Assembly: GCA_030512295.1 (NCBI GenBank)
Contig: JAULSR010000006.1
Location: 744,001 to 808,000, forward strand
Direction: 5' to 3'
DNA from: Bombardia bombarda
Taxonomy: Eukaryota; Ascomycota; Sordariomycetes; Sordariales; Lasiosphaeriaceae
Length of the DNA: 64,000 nt
Shown here: positions 35,306 through 46,639 of the stretch, in pieces
How positions within the stretch are numbered: position 1 is the first letter of the stretch
Layout: every line of letters begins with the position of its first letter
The notes under the pieces: generated by a model
What the model saw: only the letters and a program-made list of their open reading frames with translations
What the model was told of the DNA's origin: nothing
Database searches by the model: none
Translations under genes and position numbers: made by a program

Positions 35306-38116
35306 TCAGTAATCCTCAATGAGATCCTTATTAAAGAACCCATGGATCTGCTTCGCCGCTTCCTTACCTACCAACGGATCCAGCTCCTCGACCGTCATGT
35401 TGGCCACCTCCTTGATATTCTCCGTCTCCAGCGTGATATTCATGATATTCTTGGGCGTCACCCCGGGCACGGCCGCCAACATCTCCTGCGGCTCCGTATT
35501 AAACGCCTGCTCCTCGGCCCGCATGTCCCTGTCCAGGCCGGCCTGGACCGCCGCGATCGGGTCGGGCTCCTCCTCCATGGCCTTGAGCCGCTCAAAGATC
35601 TCGGCCGTCTCGTACGGCGACGACGACCAGATGATGCGCAGGCGCGGGAACGCGAGCGTGAGCAGCACGAGCTTGCTCTGCAGGTCGTTGGCGCCCGCGT
35701 TGGCGGCGCTGACGCTCGCTATGCTGCCCGAGAGGTCGGCAAAGGGCTCGAGCGTGAAGCTCTTGTTCTGGTCGAACTCGATCAGCAGCATCGGGCTCTT
35801 GTAGTGCTGGAACATGGTCTCGGCCTGCGTGTAGAGGCGGCCGTCCTTGAAGGAGCTGATGAGGTCGCTGATGCTCTTGCGCTCCACGCAGATGTTGGGG
35901 CTGAGGATGTAGTCGCCCACCGTGAGCATGCACGGCACGATCACCATGGACTTGCCGTGCAGGAGCGAGGGGAGCGAGGAGCGGAACTCGCGCACGTCGA
36001 CCACGATGCGCGGCGGCTCAGCTGTGGCTGCCAGGCGGCCACCGCCGGCGATGCGCGTGTTGATGGTCCGGAGGAAAGCCTCTTGTGGGTCTTCGATGCC
36101 GTGGGAGTCGACTGTCATGACGACGGACATGCTGGCGCGCTCTTTGATGAGCCGCGTGAAGGCGTCCTTCTCGCGCCGGACCATGGATAGATAGCGCTGC
36201 TCCTCGACGGAGCCGCCGTAGTATAGGAAGTAGACCCGTACACTTCTGTTATTGTGGGAGGAGCGGTAGACCTCGACGCGTCGTATGAACGAGGCATCGG
36301 GCTCGTACATGATGATGTACCTTGGCTTGACCTCTTCGAGGACGTGTTCGTCCTGATCACCTTCATACGCGTGTATGACTACGAGGTCCTGCATGTCGTA
36401 CATCTGGTAGTAATCATCCATATCCTCGAGAGGATCGGCAACGATATCCTCCTTCTGCTTGGCTTCCTCTTCTGTGACTTGGATCTCGGCAATCAGGTCA
36501 GCGACCTCGCCCGGCTTCTCAAAGTATTGCCCGATACTTCCATTCTCTAAACGACCGGGGCCTGCTCCACTGGAGCCGCCACCACGGACTCGCCGTCTCT
36601 TATTCGCTGGCGCTCTGCCTTTGCTTTGGGCGAGCCGCGGGTCGACAGCCCCGCTGAGCGCCTTTTGGTTCTCGGAAAACAGAGTCGCGCTGACATGGGC
36701 AAACTCTCGCTTCCAGTTGAGGTAGTTTCGAAGTTTCCTCCTCATCATGAAGGCGCCCGAGGGCTGGTCCTCCTCAGGGTCGTGAAACTCCTCTACCCTC
36801 TTCTCTGTCCTTGGACGGACATGCATGGTCTGTAGATAATCACGGAGCTGTCGACACGTATTGGTGTCTGAGCACATGATGAGGATGGTGCCGTTTGAGT
36901 CATCGCGAGTAACAGGCTCGAAATACAAATCTCGGTCAATTTCTTCTAGAACTTCGGCGAGAACAGCCCATTTTGGCTGTTCCTCTAGCACAGTTCGCAG
37001 AGATTCGATAGTTGTATTTGGGCCCGCCTTTTGCTTCCCGGAATAGACACGCCGTTTGGCAGTGTCGAAGATGGTCTGAGCGGCATCGAGGAACAGCCAA
37101 GGGGACTGTGACTGCCTTGTAGATCCGGGGGGGGGCGAGTGGGCTGCGTGGATAGTGTCCAGCTGCTGCAAGAAGGATACAGCATCCAAAGCCACGATGG
37201 ACTGAAGCATGCCGCGTAGGACAGTCAGGTCATTCACAATCTGCTTCGTCTTCCAGCTGACCCTGTGCCAGTTGGGGTCCAGTTGCCTTCGGACCAGAAC
37301 GTCAAAGTTCTTGAGAAGGGCACTATCCAGGTTCCAGTCGTCCATCTCCAGTCCCGTGTTGCCCTTCTTGAGCTCGTGAATGCTGACTTCGACGCACTCC
37401 ATGATGGCGGTCTGAATCTCCTTCATGGCATCCGTCATGGGAACCTCGAGCTCGATCACCTCGGCCTTCTTCTTGCCCTCGAGTGCCTGTGCGACATGCA
37501 TGTGAAAGCGAGGCCAGAGAGAGGCCTTGCGAAGGAACAGATTCCTCATCATGGTGGCGAGTGGTGAGAAGCCTGTTGTGAAGGGGTCCGGATTGTCTGA
37601 CAAGGCCTTCAGGAAGCCGACTTTGTTCTTCTGGCGGTATATGCGCAGAATGAAGGCCTCCAGCGATGTCGCGACAACGCGGTCGGCGTGGAGGAGGATG
37701 ATGCCGGTGATGGTCTCGGGGTTCAAGAGACTGGTCAACAGATCGACCACCAAGATGCGTGAGGTGATGCTGAAGATGCCGCCATTAGTGTACATCTTCT
37801 CGCGGGCCCCCACGCTCTGGAAGTCGGTGTTGACAACGGTCAGGCCGCGGGCCTTGGGCGACATGCTGATGGCGGCATGCTCGGCGAGGGCCTCACCGAT
37901 CCACGCATTTTCCCTGTCTTCAGCATTGACAACCACGATCAGGTTGTTCCCCGCCGCGTCATATGAGTGGAGGAGGTTGGTGACGAGACGGATGAGGCCA
38001 AGGCCTCGGGCGAGCACGACGAGCTCATCCTCCTTGCGAAGCTCCTCGAACAGCTTTTGCTGGTATACAAGAGGTAGCGAGAGCTTCACGGGCTGCGGAA
38101 CCCCGGCAGCCGACAT
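35306..38116 (-). CDS. rad1: XPF/Rad1 structure-specific DNA repair endonuclease
   Basis: Catalytic subunit of the XPF-ERCC1 (Rad1-Rad10) nuclease, which cuts 5' of lesions in nucleotide excision repair and in interstrand crosslink and single-strand annealing repair. Single exon, 936 aa, close to the normal family length. The N-terminal 600 residues are the degenerate SF2 helicase-like part (MSAAGVPQPVKLSLPLVYQQ onward, without a usable Walker A). The ERCC4 nuclease domain covers about residues 690-830, with GDYILSP and the catalytic ERKSISDL beginning near residue 745. Tandem helix-hairpin-helix motifs follow at about 870-936 (MLAAVPGVTPKNIMN). Highly GC-rich third positions in the last third create long antisense shadow frames. 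It is divergent from the 70-aa protein gene, with 565 bp between the start codons. The Neurospora counterpart is mus-38. Confidence 0.97.
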   Translation of the reverse strand: MSAAGVPQPVKLSLPLVYQQKLFEELRKEDELVVLARGLGLIRLVTNLLHSYDAAGNNLIVVVNAEDRENAWIGEALAEHAAISMSPKARGLTVVNTDFQSVGAREKMYTNGGIFSITSRILVVDLLTSLLNPETITGIILLHADRVVATSLEAFILRIYRQKNKVGFLKALSDNPDPFTTGFSPLATMMRNLFLRKASLWPRFHMHVAQALEGKKKAEVIELEVPMTDAMKEIQTAIMECVEVSIHELKKGNTGLEMDDWNLDSALLKNFDVLVRRQLDPNWHRVSWKTKQIVNDLTVLRGMLQSIVALDAVSFLQQLDTIHAAHSPPPGSTRQSQSPWLFLDAAQTIFDTAKRRVYSGKQKAGPNTTIESLRTVLEEQPKWAVLAEVLEEIDRDLYFEPVTRDDSNGTILIMCSDTNTCRQLRDYLQTMHVRPRTEKRVEEFHDPEEDQPSGAFMMRRKLRNYLNWKREFAHVSATLFSENQKALSGAVDPRLAQSKGRAPANKRRRVRGGGSSGAGPGRLENGSIGQYFEKPGEVADLIAEIQVTEEEAKQKEDIVADPLEDMDDYYQMYDMQDLVVIHAYEGDQDEHVLEEVKPRYIIMYEPDASFIRRVEVYRSSHNNRSVRVYFLYYGGSVEEQRYLSMVRREKDAFTRLIKERASMSVVMTVDSHGIEDPQEAFLRTINTRIAGGGRLAATAEPPRIVVDVREFRSSLPSLLHGKSMVIVPCMLTVGDYILSPNICVERKSISDLISSFKDGRLYTQAETMFQHYKSPMLLIEFDQNKSFTLEPFADLSGSIASVSAANAGANDLQSKLVLLTLAFPRLRIIWSSSPYETAEIFERLKAMEEEPDPIAAVQAGLDRDMRAEEQAFNTEPQEMLAAVPGVTPKNIMNITLETENIKEVANMTVEELDPLVGKEAAKQIHGFFNKDLIEDY

Positions 38117-38681
38117 GCGGGGCGCGTCTCGTCTTCAACTTCGCGCTTGAGTCGTCGGGGTCGTCGGGGCTTCAGTCTTGACACGTCCAATGACTCTCAT
38201 TTCTAGTTTTGCGATGCCCATTGGTTGGTGCTAGGATCAAAGGTTACCTTGGGTACGCGATCGTCCATCCCGCGTTCCGTGGCGTTGTGCAAGTCTCAGG
38301 GCGTTGATGGGTCCTGCCAGTAGCCGGGCGCGGGCTAGAGTACCTTAAGGTACCTAGGTAGTTAGGTAGGCAAGGTCCCTATTGGTACGCAGACTCGTGA
38401 CTCCGACGCCGACGTCATCATCTTTCAGCAGCTTGGGTGTTACGAATGCAGCGACCAAGTTTTCCATTTAAGACCAAAATAATCACTCATTCCTCTGGAT
38501 TATATCCTTTCCAATTCTTCATCATCAATTCATTAGACTTGTCTGTCGCACAAGAAGTTCATCTTCATAAACTCAGCAAGACTCTCTCTCATTTGAGCTC
38601 GTCAGCCAGCTCCGTCACAAATCTATCTCCGAACCTATCGACCCCTGCACGTCAGGTCGCAACCTAGCACTACCATCAAAC
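38117..38681. other. Shared promoter of rad1 and the 70-aa protein gene
   Basis: 565-bp bidirectional promoter. It contains CCTTAAGGTACCTAGG-type motifs at 38341-38373 and a GACGTCAT half-CRE near 38411. The C/T-rich segment at 38480-38680 looks like the leader of the 70-aa gene. Confidence 0.55.
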
Positions 38682-38962
38682 ATGGATTCAAACCAGGGTA
38701 TTCAACAGGAGAAGAAGCCCACCCAGGGTGTAAGTTTGACAAATACACAAGTTTGCTCTGCAATGCGAAACGGTAGCTTACTTTTTTATCATAACAGGCA
38801 GACGGTGGTCGTCTGCACGACTTGGGCAAGGATGTCAAGGCCAAGTTCGAGGCTCACACCGCGACTCCCGGCCCCGCCATTCCCCAAAACTTCAACATTC
38901 AAGAGGAGGGGACCAAGGAGGAGCGCCGCGCCAAGACTGAGGAGTTGAACAAGAACAACTAA
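38682..38962 (+). CDS. Small hydrophilic protein, 70 aa
   Basis: Exons 38682-38729 and 38798-38962 (donor GTAAGT, acceptor CAG), with an intron of 68 bp between codons. The product starts MDSNQGIQQEKKPTQG and ends EERRAKTEELNKNN. It is Lys/Glu/Asn/Gln-rich, has no hydrophobic segment and is probably disordered. The spliced frame, the C/T-rich leader and GC-ending codons in exon 2 support a real gene. The function is unknown; small hydrophilic proteins of this kind in fungi are often stress-induced, but nothing here proves it. Confidence 0.75.
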
Positions 38963-40095
38963 ATAGAAGTCCGAGAACTGAGGCACCGGGTTATAGGGTG
39001 AGCTTTCCTTATGAAGCTACCTAGCCATTTTCCGTTGGTGTATTAGTAGTTTTGTATGAAGTAGACGACCGCCAATGATGAACTTTTATGACACAACTTG
39101 CAGGTAAATATCTCTGCGGCACCTCGATGTTATCATGCCATTCAGTTCTGTTGATGAATGCAATGCGTACGCAATGTCAGCTATTGCGGCGCTCTGGTTA
39201 CCTAATATGGTCCGTTTAACTGCAAGTCCGTATTTGGGTACCTGCCTATCAGTACTTTAGGTAACAGTCGCTAGTTCTAGGCCTTCGTCAACAGTAGGCA
39301 ACGTTCAATGCTAACTTAATGTTCTACAATCGACGCGCGTCTCTGAGGCGGTCCTACAAAAATTCCACGACGACATGTTTATTTCAAGTGTAAACTTGTG
39401 TGCACTGTCTCGAGACAGTTCCTTTGGTTCGAAAGGCTTCGTATCAGTTCCAGAGATCGGTTGGGGACCAGTGGCTGTGCGGGGCTCTTAGATTGCCATC
39501 CCTGTGCCTCATGTGGCTCCTGCTTCTAGGGGACCACTTGGAGCACTGGAGCTGTGACCTGGTAGGGTTCAATGTGGAATGATTCAGCGAGCCGGTGATG
39601 CAAGTCTACAGCGCACGCAGCCCAGCTTTGATCAAACTTCCTCCAGCCGCCTTTCCGACCCCCCGACAAAAGAACTCGAAGCTCGACGACACAGCCTTTC
39701 CGCTGCTGTTACTTAAATATTCATTATTCGTACAAGCCGCCGGCCCATTGGGACAAGCGCTACCTTACTTACGTACCTGTACAAATACCTGTACAAACAA
39801 ACACACGCACGCGCTTGCATCGAAGACGTTGCAGTAGCGCCGAGCCCAATCCCGCTCGCCTCTGCCCGCTTCTCGCTGCCCACCACCCGTCGACCGAGTG
39901 AGGACCGAAGACTGGCGACCGAGTACAAACACTGGCGCGTGGTCTATATCTGCGCTACGCACGACGGCGACAGCATCCGTCATCTCCGTCATCTCTCGAC
40001 TTCCTTTCCATGCCCACTTGCCTTGCGAGGCTCTTAAAGGGCGCGACAGCCAACACCGACCCCTATCGCGACTCTGACTCGCCCCACACTTCATT
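38963..40095. other. Intergenic region upstream of the Las17 gene
   Basis: 3' flank of the 70-aa gene and promoter of the WASP homologue. The last 300 bp are rich in CCG/CGAC and CA tracts, typical of a leader. No ORF longer than 141 codons, and none with protein character. Confidence 0.5.
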
Positions 40096-42280
40096 ATGCC
40101 GTCTAGTATCCTAACCGATGACGACAAGGAGACTGTCAAGCGCTGCGTGCCCAAGCCGACAAACAAGATCCATGCCGTTGCCGTGGCCAAGCTCTATGTA
40201 GCTTACCCTGAGAAGTCGAGTTGGACCTACACCGGCCTGCAAGGTGCCGTGGTGCTGGCGAATGATCTCGTGGGCAACACATTATGGATCAAGCTGGTTG
40301 ACATTTCGGTAAGTGTCTCTTTGGGACCAGCTGATTTTCCTCGATTGCAATCGGACTAACATACGGGCAGCCCGGAAACAGAGGAGTGATATGGGACCAA
40401 GAGATCTTCGACAAATGGAGCTACAATCAAGACCGCGTGTTTTTCCACACCTTCGAGCTCGAGCAATGCCTCGCGGGCCTATCCTTCGCGGACGAGAAGG
40501 AGGCGAAGGCGTTTCTGAAGAAGATGAACGACAGGGAAAAGAATGCAAGCAAATCTACGGGTCGGACGCCCTTTGGAGGCGCCGCCCCCGTCTCGAGCAG
40601 TCACAAGCCTCACGGGCTGCTTGGAGGCATCTTCGGCCACAGGCATTCTTCAGCTCCAACGCCACCTGAGTCACCGCGCGCCCCGCCAATGAACCACGGT
40701 AGATCCGGGAGCGTTAACGGGCACAACGGGCACAACGGGCACAATGGGCATAGGGCTCGTTCCGAGTTCGAGATACTGGATGCTTTCGACCCACTATGGA
40801 GGGAGCATTTTGGAGATGATCTCAAAAGGGAAGGACTCGACGACGACTTCATCGGCAAAAATCAAGAATTTATCGTCGAATTCCTCCAACAGCAACAGGC
40901 GCAGCAGGCAGAGCAGAGCAGGCAAATAGCTCCTCCGCCGCCGCCGCCGCCGCCGCCACCAGCCCCCGTTAATGGATTTAATGGGTCTGGGAGTATGAGG
41001 GCTCCTCCGCCGCCTCCGCCTCCTGCGCCGCCTGTAGCAGCATCTCGTATGGTCGCCGAGTTGGCAGCGCCATCTTTGCCGAAGAGAGGAGCTGCACCTC
41101 CGCCACCCCCAGCACCAAGAAGGTCAGGCAAGGCCGAAGTTGCTGTTCACCGTGAGCCCACTCCCCCGCGCGACTCGCCGCCTCCTCCGGCCAGACCGAG
41201 GTTCGCCGTCCCCCCTCCCATCTCAGATGCGGGTAAGTATGCGCGTATGGAACCGCCACGCCCCGCTGCGGCGGCAGCTCCTGCTCCCGCTCCCGGGCCG
41301 CCGCCTCCTCCTCGGCCACCAAAGACACCGATCGAAGACGCCGAGCCAGCTCAACGATACGGCGTTCCTCCGCCCTTCACTGGCCAGCGAAACGTTCCTC
41401 CAGCACCCCCCAGCCGTGGGCCAGTACCTCCACCGCCACCGTCGAGGGATACAGCCCAGTCTCTTCCCCCACCTTTACCTCCCAAAGCTCCGGCATCGAA
41501 CGCGCCTCCACTCCCGCCTGCCAGCTCGCGCCCGCCATCACTACCAGCTAGAGGCTCGGGTCCTCCGCAACCTCCCCCGTTGCCATCATCAAATGCGCCG
41601 CCACCAACACCCCTACCCTCTTCCCACGCGCTTCCACCACACCCGCTACCATCATCCCACGCGCCGCCACCACCGCCTCTCCCGTCGTCGCACGCTCCAC
41701 CACCACCACCTCCCCCTCCTCCGATGCCTTCATCCGGCAGTGGCGGCGGACCTCCCCCTCCTCCACCACCACCGCCTCCACCACCCGGAATGGGCGGTAT
41801 CCCACCGCCGCCGCCACCTCCACCACCCCCAAACCGCGATTCGGGCTACTCATCCAGCGTGCCGGCTGCCCCTCTACCGCCGGTCGACTCCACGCGGTCC
41901 GCAGTCTTAGGCGATATCCAGAAGGCAGGAGGTATCGGTGCGCTGAGGAAGGTCGACCGAAGCCAGATCCGCGACCGCAGTGCCGCCACCGTTGGGGGCA
42001 GCGATACTGGCCCACACGGGAGCGGACTCCCGCCCGCGGGTATTGCCGGAGCGGCGGCAGCGGGTGCAGGAGGAGGCGGCATGGCGGATGCACTAGCTCT
42101 AGCGCTGCAGAAGAGGAAGGAGAAGGTTAGCGCGAGTGGTAAGTTATTTTTATTTTTTTTTGGTTGTTTTGTACAGGTCCAGCTGGCATTTTGTGCTGGG
42201 TAGTATGTTTTTCGCTTTATTTTTGCTCATGCTAACGTGATGATTTCACAGACGATGAGGATGACGATGACGATTGGTAG
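40096..42280 (+). CDS. las17: WASP/Las17 homologue, Arp2/3 activator
   Basis: Nucleation-promoting factor that drives Arp2/3-dependent actin assembly at endocytic patches and in hyphal tips. Exons: 40096-40308, 40371-42138 and 42252-42280; 2010 bp, 669 aa. The WH1/EVH1 domain is at about residues 10-120 (YVAYPEKSSWTYTGLQGAV onward). A CRIB-like acidic stretch follows near 200-240. A long polyproline region (about 250-560) would bind SH3 proteins and profilin. A WH2-type actin-binding motif, LGDIQKAGGIGALRKVD, comes next, then a C-helix and acidic end. The 29-bp last exon restores DDEDDDDDW; the terminal acidic stretch with Trp is the Arp2/3-contacting A motif. Without the last splice the protein would lose it. 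A short GHN repeat at about residues 196-206 is probably length-polymorphic. Confidence 0.95.
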
Positions 42281-43570
42281 TTGGGCATTTCCGTTTGCTC
42301 TTGCTCTACTTCACTCTATTCCTTTCTAATTGACTTTGATATACCATGGCAAGATAGGATAGAGAGCCGGCTGTTGGGCAGGTTGGAGGGAACGTAGCAG
42401 GATCAACAAATTTTAGAGAGAGAGAAGAGATGAGTGGAGGCGCAATTGGTGTATCTCATGCCTGTGGGCACGAACCTTGGCCGCCACCTGCAAGAGCCAG
42501 GACAGAAAGATGTGTCAGATTGGGCCTAGAGAGTTGTGAAACTCAGGTGCTTGTTGCGGTGAGAAGGAGGCTGGGGCTAGGTATTGTTGAATGTATGAGT
42601 GCGGTGACGAAGGAGGTAGTGGGTATGGATGGGTAAGGGGGTTATGGTGATGGCGGGGAGGAGTAGGTATGTTTGTCTTTTTTTCTTTTTTGGAAATATC
42701 GGACTTTACCGAAATATTGCGTATATTCCTCGTGAACTTGTCGTTACTTCAGACTGTGGTGTCTTTCTTCTTGTGTTTTTCCCGCTGCCGCTTAAAAGGG
42801 AGCAGGGTTATCATTCTGGAGTACGTTTTTTTTTTTATTAAAATGGATGATGAGCCAAGGGCTCAGCGCAAAAATCGAGGTTTTCCTCATATCAGGGACT
42901 GTCAATCAGCGAGAACAGGATATGAAGGGGTGTGTCCATGGCTTGCCATCATATCTAAGCTTTAATTTGACAACATTGACACCTATATGTACATGCCGTT
43001 TAGTGTTTCACATATAAGTTCTGTGGCAAAAGCGTGTAAAGCATTCCTCTTTAGGCATCTGCATGATCATGTCTGGTACGAATGTGGTGCGTGTCGTTCC
43101 CGCCATATCAAAAGACGAATTGCAAAAAAAACACAATAGTTGATTATAGAAAATCGATTCCAGGAGCTTAACAAATAACATGACGTCCCTCCCGACATGA
43201 TCCGTCTCGTTCCCTTTTTCACACACACAGACCACATCAACCCATGTGAGTCTGTGTGTGTGTTCGCTGCCGGAGCGCGCCACCAACTGTCGGGGAACCT
43301 TTTGGCGAGGAATGTTTAAGATAAACATTCTGGCACCGCTAAAAGGTTTGAGAGAGAAGACAGTTTTTTTGACTTTTCCTGCCAACCAACTTTTGCTAGA
43401 GACTATGGAACGACCATGAAGGTTTTCCCCCATTCCGTCTCCAAAGGATGAATCTAGAGGGAAGGGAAGGAATGGCTGTTCGTTTGCCTCGGAAAAAGGG
43501 AGCGGAGGAAAAGAGTGAGCCGCCGGTATGCAATGCTCGTCCAAGAAGAAGTTGTTGAGTGGTTGATGAT
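42281..43570. other. Convergent 3' intergenic region between las17 and eIF1A
   Basis: Holds the 3' flanks of both genes. Several T/A homopolymers (for example 42675-42690 and 42823-42842). The reading frames 43008-43544 (minus) and 42669-42965 (plus) have no protein character. Nothing else recognised. Confidence 0.55.
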
Positions 43571-44400
43571 TTAAATGTCGTCAATCTCAATCTCCTTGTT
43601 GTTGGTGGCGCCACCGGCCTCGTCCTCGGAGTCACGATCCTCGTCGAACTCGAAGCCGCAGTCGCCATCCTCGTTGGGACCGAAGGTGTCGGTCTCGTTG
43701 ATCTTGGCTGTGTCGGGGAGCTCGCCGTATGCCTTCCTATTGTTGTGACAGGGGCGTTAGTCGGCACTAGCAAGTAAAATGTGTGGGGACAAAGACTGGA
43801 AAAGTAACATACAATGAACGGGCCTCGTCGGCAGAGTACTTGAGAATAACATCGCCCTTCTCGTCCTGGTACTCACGGAGGGAAACCAAGATGATGTCTC
43901 CTGTGTGGTGGATGATGTGTCAGCAACTGGTACAGCGCATGCATTTTTCCCCCGTCGTCTTCTTCTGCCTCCGCATGCCCAACAGACAGAATAGAGATAG
44001 AAGCAGGACAGCAAAACGTACCGTTGTTGATCCAGATCTTTTTCCTGAGCTTGCCACGGATAAGACCCAGGCGCTTGACGCCGTCGAAGCACTATCGGAG
44101 ACCGAGTTAGATGGATGCACTGCTAGACAACAGGGGCCCCGCCATGCGCGATGCGTATTGGAAAGAGACGTACCATGGCCTCCAGTCTTCCGTTACCCAG
44201 CATCTTCAGGACCTGTGCGTATTCTTGGCCATCCTCCTTGAAGGTCAACTCGCGCTTCTCGTTGCTGTAATGGGATGCGGCGTCAGCATAGTCTACGCTC
44301 TCATGATTGTTATTTGTTTTTTGGGGGGTGATTATTCTTACTCGTTCTCGTTCTTTCCTCTGCGCCTATTCTTGCCTCCCTTTCCCTTGTTCTTAGGCAT
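43571..44400 (-). CDS. tif11: Translation initiation factor eIF1A
   Basis: Binds the 40S A site, promotes scanning and start-codon choice, and helps recruit the ternary complex. Five exons: 44400-44342, 44264-44174, 44091-44022, 43900-43813 and 43736-43571; 474 bp, 157 aa, the family size. The basic N-terminal tail is MPKNKGKGGKNRRRGKNEN. The OB fold covers about residues 25-100 (RELTFKEDGQEYAQV, MCFDGVKRLGLIRGKLRKK, WINNGDIILVSLREYQD). The acidic C-terminal tail ends EIEIDDI, as in the family. All donors fit GTAAGA/GTACGT/GTATGT. The gene is intron-dense for its size, which is common for fungal translation genes. Its promoter side abuts the AT-rich block within 360 bp. Confidence 0.97.
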
Positions 44401-44759
44401 ACTGAAGTCGCGCTATCAAGCGTGTTTGATTGTGAGTCGAAATGTATGGCGAGAGCAAGATGACCTTCTTGTCTCGAAATTTGTTTGCTGAGTGCTAAGT
44501 GGGTTTGGTTGTAAATGGATGGGAGAGGTTCGCACAGAGGGGCGAGGGGCAAGGTGGTGCGGGCGGGCCGTTTATTACTTCTGACTTGTTTCGTGGGGTT
44601 GGCTGTCTCTAGCTTTAGTCGCATGGACGGAGAAAGGGCTATGGGTAGCCTCAAGAATCAGGCCAGTTTATTCCCCCCCGCCCGGCCCCTACACCACACA
44701 CGCTCCTGCCCTACAACCAACGCCCCACACCCCGACAATTACCATAAACTGGTCTGAAG
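44401..44759. other. eIF1A promoter and leader
   Basis: Upstream region of eIF1A at normal base composition, ending abruptly at the AT-rich block. C-rich tract at about 44670-44740. No ORF supported. Confidence 0.55.
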
Positions 44760-45124
44760 GCCACTCGAACAAAATCGCCTTAGCGTGTATAAATCCTTAT
44801 ACAAATCAATTGATTAGTTACGATATACTATATAAATCTATATACGATCATATTTTTATGGAAGATAAGTTTATTTAAAGCATAGCAATGGTTTTTTTTT
44901 ATATTTATACGATTTTTTGTTATTTTATTTCATTTATTAAAAGGTTATTTCTTTGCTAGTATATATGTAAAATCTAATTTACCTTATATAAATCTACCTA
45001 TAACTATCTTATTATAATAAAAATAATATTAAAAGAACGCCTTTAATTAAAGCTATCTTCTTATATAAATATTATATAATATAATATAATAATAATAATT
45101 ATAGTAATAGAAATAAGCCTTATA

Positions 45125-45440
45125 TAATAAATAGTTATATACTTTTATTTTAAAACTTAAGTTAATGAATTTTAGCTTAAACTAATTACTTTATATATTA
45201 TTAAAATGCTTTAATTCTAGCCATTCTTTTGGTTTAAGTTATACGTTATAAAGATTATTAATTGTAAAGAAAAGGCTATATATAATAAAAAGTAAATTTT
45301 TATTTTATTTATTTTTTATTTTTCTTTATTAATAATAATAATAATAATAAAATGGGACGTATATTAATAAAAAGCCCTGAATCAAAGCTTTTTAATAATA
45401 TAGAGTTTATTATTATAAGCTTAGGATAATATTAAGCACT
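45125..45440 (+). repeat. Diverged direct repeat, left copy
   Basis: AT-rich segment sharing collinear words with 46640-46915, including TTTAATAATATA-type and TTATTATTATAA-type blocks. Differences look mostly like C/T and G/A changes plus small indels. Edges are approximate because both copies are heavily mutated. Possibly an old LTR or transposon end. Confidence 0.5.
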
Positions 45441-45614
45441 ATTTAAGATAGGCGCGTTTTTACTAGTTATTTAGATTAATATATATTTTTATAATTAATA
45501 TACTTTTAAATAGTTTTTAATTAAAAGTTAATAAATAAAAACTATTTAAATTTAAAATTTATTAAATAATTTTTAATAACTATAACTTATTTTTAATATT
45601 TATTAATTATTATA

Positions 45615-45865
45615 TGTCGGATTTACGATCAATTAGAGACATATAGCCGTCAGGCTATGACGGCTGTGATTGGTCGACAGGATGCAAAACAGTGGGGATT
45701 GGTCACGTGCCCCAGGAACCCCTCCAAAACCACCCACTTCCTGTCCTCGTAGTTCGTGATCCTTTTACATAGACAAGCAAATCAATACAACAATAACAAC
45801 CCCCAACCAACCCGTTCTCTACGGTTACTATAGTGACTAGTACGAATGACCTTGTCATTCCAACA
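45615..45865 (+). mobile_element. Solo LTR, copy 1 (251 bp)
   Basis: Begins TGTCGGATTTACG and ends CATTCCAACA, so it has the TG...CA termini of a retrotransposon LTR. It is flanked on both sides by TTATA (45610-45614 and 45866-45870), a 5-bp target-site duplication. It is near-normal in GC, unlike its surroundings, and so is little mutated. No internal retrotransposon sequence adjoins it, consistent with LTR-LTR recombination. Collinear with copy 2 at 46085. The AT-rich context makes a 5-bp match less informative alone, but both copies show one. Confidence 0.82.
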
Positions 45866-46084
45866 TTATATTTATTTATATTTTTATTTATATGTTAGAT
45901 TCTTTTTATAATTATTTAAATTATAATATATATTTAAACTATTTTATTTTAATATATATTAAAATAAAATTTATAATAATAATTAAATTAATAAAATTAA
46001 AAAAAGTAAAAATATATTTATTTTAATTAACTTATAAGAAATTTAATAATTAAAAGTATTATAATTAAAATAAAATTATATTAT

Positions 46085-46329
46085 TGTCGGATTTACGATT
46101 AATTAGAGGCATGCAGCCGTCGGGCTGTGATTGGTCGACAGGGTGAGAGGTATACAAAACAGTGGGGAATTAATCACGTGTCTCTAGAACCCCTCTAAAA
46201 CCACCCACTTCCTGTCCCCATAGTTCGTGATACTTTTTTATAGATAAGCAGACTAATATAATAATAACCCCCAACTCGTTCTCTACGGTTATTATAATAA
46301 CTTATATAAATAACTTTATTATTTTAATA
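46085..46329 (+). mobile_element. Solo LTR, copy 2 (245 bp), RIP-mutated
   Basis: Same family and orientation as the copy at 45615, starting TGTCGGATTTACG. Its end reads TTTTAATA where copy 1 has TTCCAACA, which are C-to-T changes. It is flanked by a different duplication, ATTAT (46080-46084 and 46330-46334), so the two LTRs are independent insertions. Transitions concentrate in the right-hand 60 bp, while the centre remains GC-rich. Two small indels of about 9 bp separate the copies. Confidence 0.82.
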
Positions 46330-46639
46330 ATTATAAATTATTTTATAATAAGCGTTATAGGTGGCGGTTTTTATCTTAGTATTATATTAAGCTAATTTAA
46401 TTAATTTAAAGGTTTTTTTTTAATTTAGTTATAGAATATTTTAAAGCTTTTTTAAGTTATAAAAGATAAAGTTATAAAGAGAATTTTAATATAATATTAA
46501 ATAATAAAATTAAAAAATAAAGATTTAAAGATAATTCTTAAGCTTTAAGAGTATAAAGTAAATTCTTAAATTTAATTTTTATATAATTATATATATTACT
46601 AATTAAATAATTAAAAAGTCTTAAGTTTTAAGTATTAAT

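Noticed and set aside
35342..36190. Long plus-strand ORF antisense to XPF
   Set aside because: Shadow of GC-rich third codon positions in the XPF gene; Arg/His/Val-rich with no domain. Similar shadows were rejected at 16446-17009, 41140-41910 and 48472-49302.
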